A stretch of 64,000 nt of DNA from Sulfopaludibacter sp035606355 (GTDB lineage Bacteria; Acidobacteriota; Terriglobia; Bryobacterales; Bryobacteraceae), in the NCBI GenBank assembly GCA_035606355.1, contig DATNFO010000024.1, positions 248,001-312,000 on the forward strand. Direction: 5' to 3'. The notes below the pieces were generated by a model, which saw only the letters and a list, made by a program, of their open reading frames with translations, had not been told where the DNA came from and did not search any database. Below are positions 1 through 8,736 of this stretch, one piece after another; within the stretch, counting starts at the first letter, position 1, and every line of letters starts with the position of its first letter. The position numbers were made by a program, and so were the translations under genes.

Positions 1-294
1 GAGAAAGCCGGGCTGAACCAGCACATCGGGATTCAGGGTGAGCACCCAGGGAGCCGCGCCGGCGGCAATGGCGCGGTTTTGCGCTTCGGCGAAGCCGATG
101 TTCCGGTCGCTTTCGATCACCAGGATGCGGCCGGCGAACTGCGCCAGAAGTTCGCGCGTGTCGTCCGAAGACGCATTATCGAAGACGATCACCTCTAGGG
201 GGAGTTCCTGACCCAGGAGGGTTTCCAGACAGCGGCGAATGTAGCGCCCACTGTTGTGGGTGACGATAGTGACGCAAATTTGGGCAGATAGCAC
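1..294 (-). CDS. Family 2 glycosyltransferase, N-terminal part (cut by window edge)
   Basis: The reverse strand from 294 is open to the window edge (98 codons, GTG start). The translation begins with an ICVTIVTHNSG strand-turn, then VIVFDNASSDDT, then NIGFAEAQNRAI and LNPDVLV. These are the classic GT-A fold landmarks: the nucleotide-binding VTHNS strand, the DNASSD motif, and an NPD in the place of the metal-binding DXD. This pattern is typical of rhamnosyltransferase-like GT2 enzymes that build surface polysaccharide. GTG at 294 is the first usable start after an in-frame stop, but no strong ribosome binding site precedes it. The acceptor domain lies outside the window, so the substrate cannot be given. 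It is divergent from the sigma factor gene. Confidence 0.85.
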   Translation of the reverse strand, partial: MLSAQICVTIVTHNSGRYIRRCLETLLGQELPLEVIVFDNASSDDTRELLAQFAGRILVIESDRNIGFAEAQNRAIAAGAAPWVLTLNPDVLVQPGFL

Positions 295-437
295 TTGGTT
301 CAGAGTCCCTACGCTGCTAAGACCCGTAGGAGAGCCTATTCAACTACACTAATGATTCGCCCTCAAAAAAACTGTCGAAAAATTCTCCTTCCGGGGTGTA
401 GTTGGATTCCCGGGGGCGGGGTCTTAGACATGTAGCC

Positions 438-992
438 ATGTCGGCGTACTCGATCGGTGAACAACTCGTGGGGATTCTCAAGCAGGATCGCGCCAGCTCT
501 CCTCTGCAAGAGCTTGTGTCTCAACTGTTTACAGAATCGCGTGAGGATGTGTACCGGTACCTGCTGACGCTCGGGCTGCATCCGCCCCAGGCGCAGGAGG
601 CGGCGCAGGAAGTTTTTTTACGTTTGTATGCGGCCCTGAAGAAGGGCGAAGACATCCAGAATCCGCGGGCCTGGGTATTTCGGGTAGCGCACAATCACGG
701 GTTGAAAGTGCGGGCGCGCCAGGCTAGCGAAGAGCCGTTCGACCCGTCGCTGGAGGACCGGATATGCGGTTCCACCGAGTCGGCGGAGCACGCGTTGCTG
801 GAGCGCGAGCGGATGCTGCAATTTCACAAAGCCGTCGAAGGCTTGAGCGAACAGCAGAAGCGGTGTCTCTTTTTGCGCATGGAAGGCATGCGGTATCCGG
901 AAATCGGAGCCGCGCTGGGGATCAGCCCGTCGGCGGTCGGCGAGTTTTTGCGGCGCGCGATGGTGCGGTTGAGGAAGGTGCGCGGTGAGTAA
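438..992 (+). CDS. RNA polymerase sigma factor, ECF (sigma-70) family
   Basis: A protein of 184 residues from ATG 438; a TTG 36 bases upstream (402) gives a longer frame, but those extra residues do not look like protein. Residues about 25-95 fit sigma region 2 (YRYLLTLGLHPPQAQEAAQE, then NPRAWVFRVAHN), which binds core polymerase and the -10 element. Residues about 120-182 fit region 4, with an HTH (YPEIGAALGISPSAVGEFL) for the -35 element. There is no region 3, as usual for ECF factors. The stop overlaps the GTG of the next gene by 8 bases, so this sigma factor and the membrane protein that probably restrains it are translationally coupled. ECF factors often control their own operon; I could not identify an autoregulated promoter in the 140 bases upstream. 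Confidence 0.9.
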   Translation: MSAYSIGEQLVGILKQDRASSPLQELVSQLFTESREDVYRYLLTLGLHPPQAQEAAQEVFLRLYAALKKGEDIQNPRAWVFRVAHNHGLKVRARQASEEPFDPSLEDRICGSTESAEHALLERERMLQFHKAVEGLSEQQKRCLFLRMEGMRYPEIGAALGISPSAVGEFLRRAMVRLRKVRGE

Positions 993-2640
993 CCCGGCGC
1001 AACATCCCGAAGGCGGCGCTCTGCTGCGCTACTTGGATGGCGAACTCGGCGGGCGCGATGCGCGCGAGGTGCAGAAGCATATCGAAGCGTGCTGGCAGTG
1101 CCGTACGGAATTGGAAGAGTTGCAGGCGACGGTAGCGGAATGCATGCGGTATCGCAAGAATGTGCTGGAACCGCTGCTGCCGGAACCGCCTTTCGCGTGG
1201 CGCGATCTTTCCCGCGGCTTCGCGGAGATCGATGCCCGGCAGGCGGCGCCCGGGTTTTCTTTCGCGTGGTTGAAATATGGCGTGGCCGCGGCTGCGGCGG
1301 CAGCGGTGGTGTGCGCGGCCGTGTATGAGCTTCAGTATGCGCCCAGCGTGCGCGCGGCGACGCTGCTGAAACAGGCCGAAGCCACGGTAGAGCGGCAGCC
1401 GCAAACGCCGCACAGGATTCGCGTTCGTACCAAAGGCCAGGTACTTCTCCGAACAGTGGACCGGCGTCACGGGGAGCCCGCACTCCCTGTGGCGCTGGCC
1501 GCTCGTTTTGAGGCTGACCGGTATGACGTGAGCGACCCGCTGAGTCCGCGCAGCTTCGACCGTTGGCGCGGCGGCCTCAGTGGAAAGCGCGACGAAGTAA
1601 GCACGGTTGCGGACCCCGAGCGTCCCGCCGAGAACTGCTACCGCATCGAGACGGTAGCCGATGCCGGAGATATTGCGAGCGCGGCGATCCTGCTGCGGGC
1701 ACGCGATTTTTCGCCGGTCGAGAGCAAGTTCCAATTCCGCGATGCGGATTGGGTGGAATTCAGCGAGATGGCGGACTCTCCCGTTGGATCGGACGATTCT
1801 CCCGTTGCGACCAGAATGGAGACTCCGTTGCGGCCTGCCGAACCAAGCCGGCCGGCCGCCGAGGCGCCCAGGCCGTTGGCCTCGGTCACCGACGAATTGC
1901 AGGTGCTGTCTGCGCTGCATCAGATCGGGGCCGACCTGGGCGATCCAGTCGAAGTGAAACTTTCCGGCGAGCACGTACTCGTCAGCGGAGTGGGGATTCC
2001 GCCCGCGCGGCAGCGGCAAATTCAGAGCGCGGTGAATGGACTGCCTCATGTCGAAGTCCAGTTCGGCGTACCGGAGCAACAGGCTGCGGTGGCGCCTCCG
2101 CAGCAGGATAGCCCGGCGCCTCCGCCCACGCGCGGCGCTACCGGCGAAACCAAGCTCCAGGCGCGCCTTGAGGAACAACTCGGTGGACGCGCGGAGATGG
2201 AACGGTTCGGGTCGCGCGTTCTGGACCTGAACGAAGCATTGATGTCGCGGGCCTACGCTCTGCGCAGCCTGGCACAGAGGTTCCCGGCAGGCAGCGAAGC
2301 TTCGATGAGTGCGGCCGATAGGGAAACGCTGCACGCCATGGCGCGCGAACATGTGAGCGCACTGGCCAGCCAGTCGGGAAGCATGGAGCGAGTGCTGGGG
2401 CCGGTGCTGAAGAGCGTGGGAGCCGCTACTCCCGCGCAGCATGCAGCGGCGAGCGGCAACTGGCAGGGCTCGGCTGAGGACGTATTCCGCGCTTCCCGCC
2501 GGGTCGAGGTACTGCTTTCGGATCTGCTCGGGGTCGCGGCTTCGCAAAAGCCGGCGGCAGGTCTGCCCACGGACTTGCAATCCGCACTCGCGGATCTGGA
2601 AGCGTCCGTGGCCGCCTGCCAAACGGCCGTCGGACGGTAG
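985..2640 (+). CDS. Membrane anti-sigma factor with zinc-finger N-terminus and BON-like segment
   Basis: 551 residues from GTG 985, overlapping the sigma gene by 8 bases. Residues 9-40 form an anti-sigma zinc finger: LLRYLDGEL followed by H32-x3-C36-x2-C39, the HX3CX2C signature of the ZAS family. An alanine-rich membrane segment follows at about 91-113. The remaining roughly 430 residues should lie outside the membrane, which is very long for an anti-sigma factor. Residues about 310-362 (PVEVKLSGEHVLVSGVGIPP, then a VNGLPHVEVQF end) resemble a BON domain, and a helical segment follows to the C-terminus. The external part presumably senses an envelope signal; its ligand is unknown. The zinc finger and topology are firm; the BON call is by eye. 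Confidence 0.82.
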   Translation: MSNPAQHPEGGALLRYLDGELGGRDAREVQKHIEACWQCRTELEELQATVAECMRYRKNVLEPLLPEPPFAWRDLSRGFAEIDARQAAPGFSFAWLKYGVAAAAAAAVVCAAVYELQYAPSVRAATLLKQAEATVERQPQTPHRIRVRTKGQVLLRTVDRRHGEPALPVALAARFEADRYDVSDPLSPRSFDRWRGGLSGKRDEVSTVADPERPAENCYRIETVADAGDIASAAILLRARDFSPVESKFQFRDADWVEFSEMADSPVGSDDSPVATRMETPLRPAEPSRPAAEAPRPLASVTDELQVLSALHQIGADLGDPVEVKLSGEHVLVSGVGIPPARQRQIQSAVNGLPHVEVQFGVPEQQAAVAPPQQDSPAPPPTRGATGETKLQARLEEQLGGRAEMERFGSRVLDLNEALMSRAYALRSLAQRFPAGSEASMSAADRETLHAMAREHVSALASQSGSMERVLGPVLKSVGAATPAQHAAASGNWQGSAEDVFRASRRVEVLLSDLLGVAASQKPAAGLPTDLQSALADLEASVAACQTAVGR

Positions 2641-2649
2641 GGTTTACCG

Positions 2650-2871
2650 CTCGTCGCGCTTCGTTCGCCTTTCGATATACCTTTTACCGCTCCCTCACGG
2701 TCACTGCTCCGTTCGCAGTATCAACTACATACGGAGCCGTGACCGTGAGGGAGCGGTAAAGGTGCCGGGGATGCGAGCGCGTTTGAATGCGGCATAAAAG
2801 CAATTCGATATTTTTTCACAACCCCGTGCAGGGAGCGGTAAACGGTGCCGGGGATTCGAGTGCGTTTCGTA
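2650..2871. repeat. Repeat family A, copy 1 (long palindrome plus shared flanks)
   Basis: The space between the convergent anti-sigma and dipeptidase genes is almost entirely repeat. The core is an inverted repeat with arms 2683-2711 and 2732-2760 (29 nt, one mismatch) and a 20-nt loop. Each arm carries the word TACCGCTCCCTCACGG or its complement. The right flank, starting AAAGGTGCCGGGGATGCGAG, is nearly identical to copy 3 near 52861. A further GGGAGCGGTAAA half-unit occurs at about 2830. Its position between two gene ends suggests it can act as a bidirectional terminator or RNA-stabilising hairpin, as REP/BIME elements do. Confidence 0.85.
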
Positions 2872-2875
2872 TTCC

Positions 2876-4228
2876 TTACCCGAGGATCTCCAAATACCTC
2901 GCCACCGCTTCGATCCCCCGGTAAAAATTCGGCAGGTGGAACTTCTCATTCGGTGCGTGCAAATTGTCATCAGGCAAACCGAAGCCCATCATGACACTCG
3001 GAATTCCCAAATACCGGTCGAACACGCCGACAATCGGGATGCTCCCGCCCGATCGAATGTAGACCGTTTCCTTTCCGAAAATCTGCTTCATCGCTTCCGC
3101 GGATGCGCGGATGAATTTGTTATCGGGATTCGTCAGCGAAGGCGCGCCGGTATGCAGCACTTTGAACTCAGCCGTGACGCCTTTCGGAGTCGCCGCCGCG
3201 ACCGCCGCGCGTAGCTGGCTCGTGGCCTCGTCCGGAGTCTGATCCGCCACCAGCCGCATGCTGACCTTCGCCGTCGCGCGCGCCGGGATCACCGTCTTCG
3301 CGCCTTCGCCGGTGAATCCGCCGCGGATTCCGTGCACTTCCAGCGTGGGTCGCGCCCAGGTGCGTTCGAAGACCGGAATGCCGGGCTCGCCGACCAGTTC
3401 TTTCGCGCCGATCTCCTTATCCAGATACTCCTTCTCATCGAACGGCAGTCGTGCCCACGCTTCCCGCTCCTTCGCGCTGGGCGGCACGACGCGATCGTAA
3501 AAGCCGGGGATCAGAATGTGCCCGTCGCGGTTCTTCAACGCGCAGAGAATCTCCGCGATCGCGAAAATCGGGTTCGGCGCCGCGCCGCCATAGACGCCGG
3601 AGTGCAGGTCTGTGCGCGCGCCCTGCACGAACAACTCGCCGTACACCATGCCGCGCAGCCCCACGCAGATGGTCGGCATTTCGGGCGCGAACATCTCCGT
3701 GTCGCAGACCACCGCGGCATCGGCCTTGAGGCGCGGCGGTCGCGTCTTTACGTAAGCTTCGATATGCTCGCCGCCGGTTTCCTCTTCGCCTTCCAACAGG
3801 AACTTTACGTTGACCGGTAGCTTGCCGGTGGTTTTGAGCAGGCTTTCGACAGCCTTGATTTGCAGGTATACCTGACCTTTATCGTCTACCGCTCCACGAG
3901 CGAAAATGTCGTTGCCGCGGATGGTGGGCTCGAACGGTGGCGTCAGCCACTCGTCCAGCGGATCGGCAGGCTGCACGTCGTAGTGGCCATAGAACAGGAT
4001 GGTCGGCTTGCCCGGCGCGTTCAGCCACTCCGCATAAACAAGCGGATTGCCTTCGCCCTCGATCAGTTCGGCGGACGTCATGCCGGCGCGCTTCAACTCA
4101 TCGCGGGCGAACTCGGCGGCTCGCCGTATATCGGGCTTGTGCTCGCTGAGCGTGCTGATGCTCGGGATGCGCAGGAAGGTCTTGAGGCCTTCCAGGAATT
4201 CGGACTGGTGCTGCTCAAAGTAGTTCAT
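2876..4228 (-). CDS. M20 family dipeptidase (metallopeptidase)
   Basis: 450 residues, the normal length for this family. The zinc-binding landmarks are in order: GHYDVQP (H82, D84), ARGAVDDKGQ (D115), the catalytic LEGEEETGG (about 146-153), a further D in AAVVCDTEMF, and the C-terminal NLHAPNEKF that supplies the last histidine. The inserted dimerisation (lid) domain starts near GLRGMVYGELFVQGARTDLHS. It is a cytoplasmic enzyme expected to hydrolyse dipeptides or related amides with two metal ions; members are annotated as dipeptidase or carnosinase-like CNDP. There is no signal peptide. It lies 24 bases downstream of fumC on the same strand, so the two may share a transcript. The exact peptide substrate cannot be read from sequence. 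Confidence 0.92.
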   Translation of the reverse strand: MNYFEQHQSEFLEGLKTFLRIPSISTLSEHKPDIRRAAEFARDELKRAGMTSAELIEGEGNPLVYAEWLNAPGKPTILFYGHYDVQPADPLDEWLTPPFEPTIRGNDIFARGAVDDKGQVYLQIKAVESLLKTTGKLPVNVKFLLEGEEETGGEHIEAYVKTRPPRLKADAAVVCDTEMFAPEMPTICVGLRGMVYGELFVQGARTDLHSGVYGGAAPNPIFAIAEILCALKNRDGHILIPGFYDRVVPPSAKEREAWARLPFDEKEYLDKEIGAKELVGEPGIPVFERTWARPTLEVHGIRGGFTGEGAKTVIPARATAKVSMRLVADQTPDEATSQLRAAVAAATPKGVTAEFKVLHTGAPSLTNPDNKFIRASAEAMKQIFGKETVYIRSGGSIPIVGVFDRYLGIPSVMMGFGLPDDNLHAPNEKFHLPNFYRGIEAVARYLEILG

Positions 4229-4252
4229 TGCTGTCTTACTTATAACAGGCTT

Positions 4253-5602
4253 TCAGACTTGACTCTCCGGATCCAGCAGGCGATTCAGGCGATCCTCCGG
4301 CAGCCCCGATTGCTCCCGCGCGACCTCACGGATTGTGCGCCCCGTCTTGTAAGCGTCCTTGGCGATCGCCGCGGCCTTTTCGTAGCCGATCTCCGGCGCC
4401 AGCACCGTCACCATGGAAAGCGATTGCTCCACGTACCCTTCGGCGCGCTCGCGATCCACCTGCAAACCATCGACCAGGCGTTCGGCGAAGTTGCGGCTGC
4501 CGTTGGCGAGCAGTTCGATGGCGTCGAGCAGATCGTACGCCATGACGGGCATCATGACGTTCAGTTCCAGCGTGCCCGCCGCGGCGCACCATGCGATCGT
4601 CGCATCATAGCCGATCACTTGCGCGCACACCATCAGCAGGCTTTCGGCGATCACCGGATTCACTTTCCCGGGCATGATGCTGGACCCCGGCTGCACTTCG
4701 GGCAGCTTCAATTCGCCAAGGCCGCAGCGCGGTCCGGACCCCAGCACGCGAATATCGTTGGCGATCTTCGTAAGTGCGCACGCGTACGTGCGGAGAGCGG
4801 CGCTCAGGAAGCAGACGGCATCGCGTGCGCCCTGCGCTTCGAAGTGGTTCGGCGCCTCGACGAATGGCAGAGTCATCAGCAGAGCGATTTCGGCGATGGT
4901 CTGGCGCGCGAAATCGGGCGGCGCATTGAGCCCCGTGCCCACCGCCGTGCCGCCCAGCGGGAGTTCGTAAATGCCGTCCAGCGCCGCATGGATACGGCGC
5001 ATCGCAGCCTCCACCTGTTTCGCGTATCCGCCGAACTCCTGCCCCATGCGCACCGGCACGGCGTCCTGCAGATGCGTGCGGCCGATCTTCACAATGTCGT
5101 GGAACTCGGTTTCCTTGCGGCGGAGCGAGGAGGCGAGCTGCCACATCGCAGGCAGCAGCATCTGGTGCAAAGTCTCCGCGGCGGCGATGTGCATCGCGGT
5201 GGGGATCGCGTCGTTGCTGGACATGCCGCGGTTGACGTGGTCGTTGGGATGCGCGCCGGCTATGCGGCCGATCACCTCATTGACGTTCATGTTTGTCGAC
5301 GTGCCGCTGCCCGTCTGAAAGACGTCGACGGGGAGGTCGCCGTCGTGCTGCGGGCCGAGCAGTTGAGCGGCTGCGCCTTCGATGCGTTTGGCGAGATCGG
5401 CGGGCAACTGTCCCATGCGGCCGTTCACTCTGGCGGCAGCGAGCTTCACCATGGCGAGCGCGCGCAGAAACGCTCGCGGCATTCGTTTACCGCTGATGGG
5501 GAAGTTCTGGACGGCGCGCGCGGTCTGTGCGCCATAGAGTGCGCCTGAAGGAACGCGCATTTCGCCCATGGTGTCGTGCTCCATCCGGAAGTCTTCGTTC
5601 AT
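4253..5602 (-). CDS. fumC: Fumarate hydratase class II
   Basis: 449 residues from ATG 5602 (MNEDFRMEHDTMGEMRVP), which is where class II fumarases begin; an upstream in-frame extension to 5752 has arginine- and proline-rich translation and overlaps the divergent gene, so I left it out. The superfamily signature GSSIMPGKVNP is present, as are the substrate-site words TGSGTSTNMNVNE, HPNDHVNRGMSSND, and GRTHLQDAVPVR. It interconverts fumarate and malate in the TCA cycle, needs no iron-sulfur cluster, and works as a homotetramer in the cytoplasm. Only 35 bases separate its start from that of the divergent DapA-family gene, so the promoters must overlap. Confidence 0.95.
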   Translation of the reverse strand: MNEDFRMEHDTMGEMRVPSGALYGAQTARAVQNFPISGKRMPRAFLRALAMVKLAAARVNGRMGQLPADLAKRIEGAAAQLLGPQHDGDLPVDVFQTGSGTSTNMNVNEVIGRIAGAHPNDHVNRGMSSNDAIPTAMHIAAAETLHQMLLPAMWQLASSLRRKETEFHDIVKIGRTHLQDAVPVRMGQEFGGYAKQVEAAMRRIHAALDGIYELPLGGTAVGTGLNAPPDFARQTIAEIALLMTLPFVEAPNHFEAQGARDAVCFLSAALRTYACALTKIANDIRVLGSGPRCGLGELKLPEVQPGSSIMPGKVNPVIAESLLMVCAQVIGYDATIAWCAAAGTLELNVMMPVMAYDLLDAIELLANGSRNFAERLVDGLQVDRERAEGYVEQSLSMVTVLAPEIGYEKAAAIAKDAYKTGRTIREVAREQSGLPEDRLNRLLDPESQV

Positions 5603-5637
5603 GTCTCTATTCTGCGCCGCCGCGCTACCATGGAAAC

Positions 5638-6579
5638 GTGCCGGAGCGTCCGCTGAAAGGAATTGTCGTAGCGCTTGCGACCCCGTTCCGCGAAGGGGAG
5701 AACGCTGAGCGCATCGATTTCGGCGCCTGGCAGAAGGTGGTGGACACCGCAATTACGGCGGGCGTTGACGCCATTTTCGTGAACGGGTCCACGGGCGAAT
5801 TCTACGCGCTGGACGCCGAAGAACGGCAGGTCGCGCTGCGCTTCTGTATACAGGCGGGACATGGCCGCGTGCCCGTCTATTGCAACGTCGGCGGCATCAC
5901 CACGCGCGAAACCGTGCGCCTGGCGCATCACGCGCAGGCAGAAGGCGCGGACGTGCTGGCCGTAGTTACGCCCTACTACATCAGGCCCTCGGCCGCCGAG
6001 CTCGCCGCGCATTACATCGAAATCTGCCGCGCAGTGCGGTTGCCGGTTCTGGCCTACAACTTTCCGCAGCATGGCGGCGTGGAGATCGCGCCGGAAACAG
6101 TTCGGGACATCGCCGAACGCTGTGAAAATTTCGCCGGCATCAAGGATTCCAGCGGACGCCTGGAGCAGGCCATCGCCTATCGCGACGCAGTGCCGCGGGG
6201 CCGCGAGTTCGCCGTGTTCATCGGACCCGAGCGGCTGCTTTTGCCCGCTCTGACGCACGGCTGCGCCGGTGTGGTTAGCGGCTGCGCCAACATCGCACCC
6301 AAACTATTTACTCAGCTCTTTCGCGCCTTTGAAGAGGGCCGGCTCGACGAGGCAGCGCGCCTGCAAGCACTCGCCAGCGACCTGGGCGCAACCGTCGGGT
6401 TACACACGTTCCCGTCGACGATCAAAGAAGCGATGCGCATGGCGGGGATGCCTGCCGGCCCTTGCCGCACGCCCGTCGGGCCGGTTCCCGGGCCGGCACG
6501 GCTCACCATCGCCGCCGTCCTGCGGCGCCTGGAGGCAGAGGGATTGCTTCCGGAAAATCAATCGACAGCAACCGTCTGA
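5638..6579 (+). CDS. DapA-superfamily aldolase/lyase (not canonical DapA)
   Basis: 313 residues from GTG 5638; an upstream ATG frame runs through fumC and is not believable. The TIM-barrel class I aldolase landmarks are clear: GSTGEFYAL near the N-terminus, Y140 in AYNFPQ, and the Schiff-base lysine K169 in AGIKDSSG. In true dihydrodipicolinate synthases the segment after YN is usually VPSRT, whose arginine holds the substrate carboxylate; here it reads FPQHGG. Together with the STGEFYAL pattern this points to the sialate lyase / keto-deoxy sugar acid aldolase side of the family. It therefore probably cleaves or forms a pyruvate-derived compound, but the partner aldehyde is unknown. Confidence 0.85.
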   Translation: MPERPLKGIVVALATPFREGENAERIDFGAWQKVVDTAITAGVDAIFVNGSTGEFYALDAEERQVALRFCIQAGHGRVPVYCNVGGITTRETVRLAHHAQAEGADVLAVVTPYYIRPSAAELAAHYIEICRAVRLPVLAYNFPQHGGVEIAPETVRDIAERCENFAGIKDSSGRLEQAIAYRDAVPRGREFAVFIGPERLLLPALTHGCAGVVSGCANIAPKLFTQLFRAFEEGRLDEAARLQALASDLGATVGLHTFPSTIKEAMRMAGMPAGPCRTPVGPVPGPARLTIAAVLRRLEAEGLLPENQSTATV

Positions 6580-6590
6580 CAACTTTTCAA

Positions 6591-8705
6591 ATGCATACAA
6601 ACAGCCTGGCCAATGAGAAGAGTCCCTATCTGCTGCAACACGCGCACAATCCCGTGAATTGGTATGCGTGGGGGCCGGAAGCGTTCGAAAAAGCGCGCAC
6701 CGAAAACAAGCCGATTTTTCTTTCGATCGGGTACTCCACATGCCACTGGTGCCACGTGATGGAGCGCGAGTCGTTCGAAAACGACGGCATCGCGGAGATT
6801 CTGAATCGCGAGTATGTCTCCATCAAAGTAGATCGCGAGGAGCGGCCGGATGTCGACCGCATTTACATGACGTTCGTGCAGGCTACCACAGGGAGCGGCG
6901 GCTGGCCCATGAGCGTGTGGCTGACCCCGGAACTGCAGCCGTTCTTCGGCGGCACATATTTCCCGCCGGAGAATCGCTTCGGCCATCCGGGTTTCGCCTC
7001 CATATTGACGCAGATCGCCGAAGCGTGGCACAGCGATCGCGACCGCATTCGGGATTCCGCGCGCGACGTGGTGTCGCAGCTCGAAAAACAGGTCGCCGTC
7101 GAGGCTGCTCACTCCGGCGGCCCCACCATCGATACCAAAACTCTCGATAGCGGCTTCTACGTCTTCCGCCGCACCTTCGATTCGCAGAACGGCGGCTTCG
7201 GCGGCGCTCCTAAATTTCCGCGTCCGAGTGTCTTCTATTTCCTGCTGCGCTACTACGCGCGTGCCGGCAACCAGGAAGCTCTGGAGATGACGCTGCTCAC
7301 GCTGCGCGAGATGGCCAAGGGCGGCATGAACGATCAGCTCGGCGGCGGTTTCCATCGCTACTCCGTGGACGAGCGCTGGTTCGTGCCGCACTTCGAGAAG
7401 ATGCTCTACGATCAGGCGCAGCTTGCAACCTCCTATGTGAACGCGTACCAGATCACCGGAGACGCGCAGTATGCCGGAGTGGCTCGCCGCACGCTCGACT
7501 ACCTGCTCCGCGACATGCACGATGCAGGTGGCGCTTTCTACTCCGCCGAAGACGCCGACAGCGTGATCACTCCGGATGAACCCGATCTCAAAGGCGAAGG
7601 TGCGTTCTATATCTGGTCCGAGGATGAGATCCGCGAGGCTGTGCCGGCGCCGCAGTCCGACTGGTTCATCTATCGCTATGGTGTGGCCGACGGCGGCAAT
7701 GTTGTGAACGATCCGCACGGCGAATTCACGGGCAAGAACATTCTGTATCAGGCGATGACGTTAGAGGAGACGGCGCAGCAGTTCGGACGCACCTTGGAAG
7801 AGGTGAGCGCGGGTATCGACGAAGCCTCGCGCATTCTGTTGCGCGCCCGCGAGCAGCGCGTGCGTCCGCACCTGGACGATAAGGTGCTGACAAGCTGGAA
7901 CGGACTCGCGATCTCGGCGCTCGCACTCGCCGGCGCGGTTCTCGACGAGCCGCGCTATGCCGCTGCCGCGCGCAACGCCGCGGATTTCATTCTCAGCCGC
8001 ATGTACTCGCCCGAAACCGGAGTGCTGCTGCGCCGCTATCGCGCGGGCGATGCCGCCATTCCCGGCTTTCTCGACGACTACGCCCTCTTCGCGCAAGGCC
8101 TCCTCGACCTCTACGAAACGCAGTTCGATTTGCGCTACCTGGAAGCCGCCGTGCGCCTCACCGAAAAGCAGCAGGCGCTCTTTGAAGACAGCAAATCCGG
8201 CGGTTTCTTCAGCTCCGCCGGCGGCCAGACGGATCTCGTGCTTCGCGTCAAAGAAGCGTATGACGGCGCTGAGCCCTCGGGAAACTCGGTCGCGGTTTCG
8301 AACCTGCTGCGCCTCGCGCAGATCACCAATCGGGGCGAGTTCCGCCGGTCTGCGGAGCGCACCATCGCGGCATTTGGTCCGAATCTCGACGGCCAGCCCG
8401 CCGCGCTGCCGCAACTGCTGGGAGCTTGCGAGTTTTACCTCGGCCAGCCGCGGCAGGTGGTGATCGCCGGAGGGAAGGATGCGCCCGATACCGGTGCGCT
8501 GTTGCGTGAGCTGTTCCGGCATTTCTCGCCGAACCAGGTGACGCTGCTCGCCGACGAAGCGTCGCGTCCGGTGCTGGAGCAGGGCATCGCCGCCATCGGC
8601 GGAATGCAGCCGGTGAATGGCCGTGCGAGCGCGTACGTGTGCCGCGACTATACGTGCCAACTGCCCGTCTCCGAGCCGTCCGAACTGGCCAAATTGCTAC
8701 AATAA
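6591..8705 (+). CDS. DUF255 thioredoxin-domain protein (YyaL/SPATA20 type)
   Basis: 704 residues from ATG 6591, only 11 bases after the aldolase stop; longer upstream frames only re-read the aldolase gene. It opens with the family hallmark NSLANEKSPYLLQHAHNPVN, then WYAWG and a thioredoxin-like active site CHWCHVMERESF (about residues 50-61). GSGGWPMSVWLTP and FFGGTYFPP complete the thioredoxin-fold domain. From about residue 190 on there is an all-helical (alpha/alpha)6 barrel resembling N-acylglucosamine epimerases (FEKMLYDQAQL, then TSWNGLAI). Homologues occur from bacteria to humans, but no biochemical function is firmly established. There is no signal peptide, so it is cytoplasmic. The gene may be cotranscribed with the aldolase before it and tpx after it. 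Confidence 0.92.
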   Translation: MHTNSLANEKSPYLLQHAHNPVNWYAWGPEAFEKARTENKPIFLSIGYSTCHWCHVMERESFENDGIAEILNREYVSIKVDREERPDVDRIYMTFVQATTGSGGWPMSVWLTPELQPFFGGTYFPPENRFGHPGFASILTQIAEAWHSDRDRIRDSARDVVSQLEKQVAVEAAHSGGPTIDTKTLDSGFYVFRRTFDSQNGGFGGAPKFPRPSVFYFLLRYYARAGNQEALEMTLLTLREMAKGGMNDQLGGGFHRYSVDERWFVPHFEKMLYDQAQLATSYVNAYQITGDAQYAGVARRTLDYLLRDMHDAGGAFYSAEDADSVITPDEPDLKGEGAFYIWSEDEIREAVPAPQSDWFIYRYGVADGGNVVNDPHGEFTGKNILYQAMTLEETAQQFGRTLEEVSAGIDEASRILLRAREQRVRPHLDDKVLTSWNGLAISALALAGAVLDEPRYAAAARNAADFILSRMYSPETGVLLRRYRAGDAAIPGFLDDYALFAQGLLDLYETQFDLRYLEAAVRLTEKQQALFEDSKSGGFFSSAGGQTDLVLRVKEAYDGAEPSGNSVAVSNLLRLAQITNRGEFRRSAERTIAAFGPNLDGQPAALPQLLGACEFYLGQPRQVVIAGGKDAPDTGALLRELFRHFSPNQVTLLADEASRPVLEQGIAAIGGMQPVNGRASAYVCRDYTCQLPVSEPSELAKLLQ

Positions 8706-8736
8706 AGAGCATTCACCCAAACATTCGAGGAGGAGT

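Noticed and set aside
5603..5752. N-terminal extension of fumC
   Set aside because: Class II fumarases start close to MNEDFRMEHDTMGE; the extension overlaps the divergent aldolase gene and reads as low-complexity shadow.
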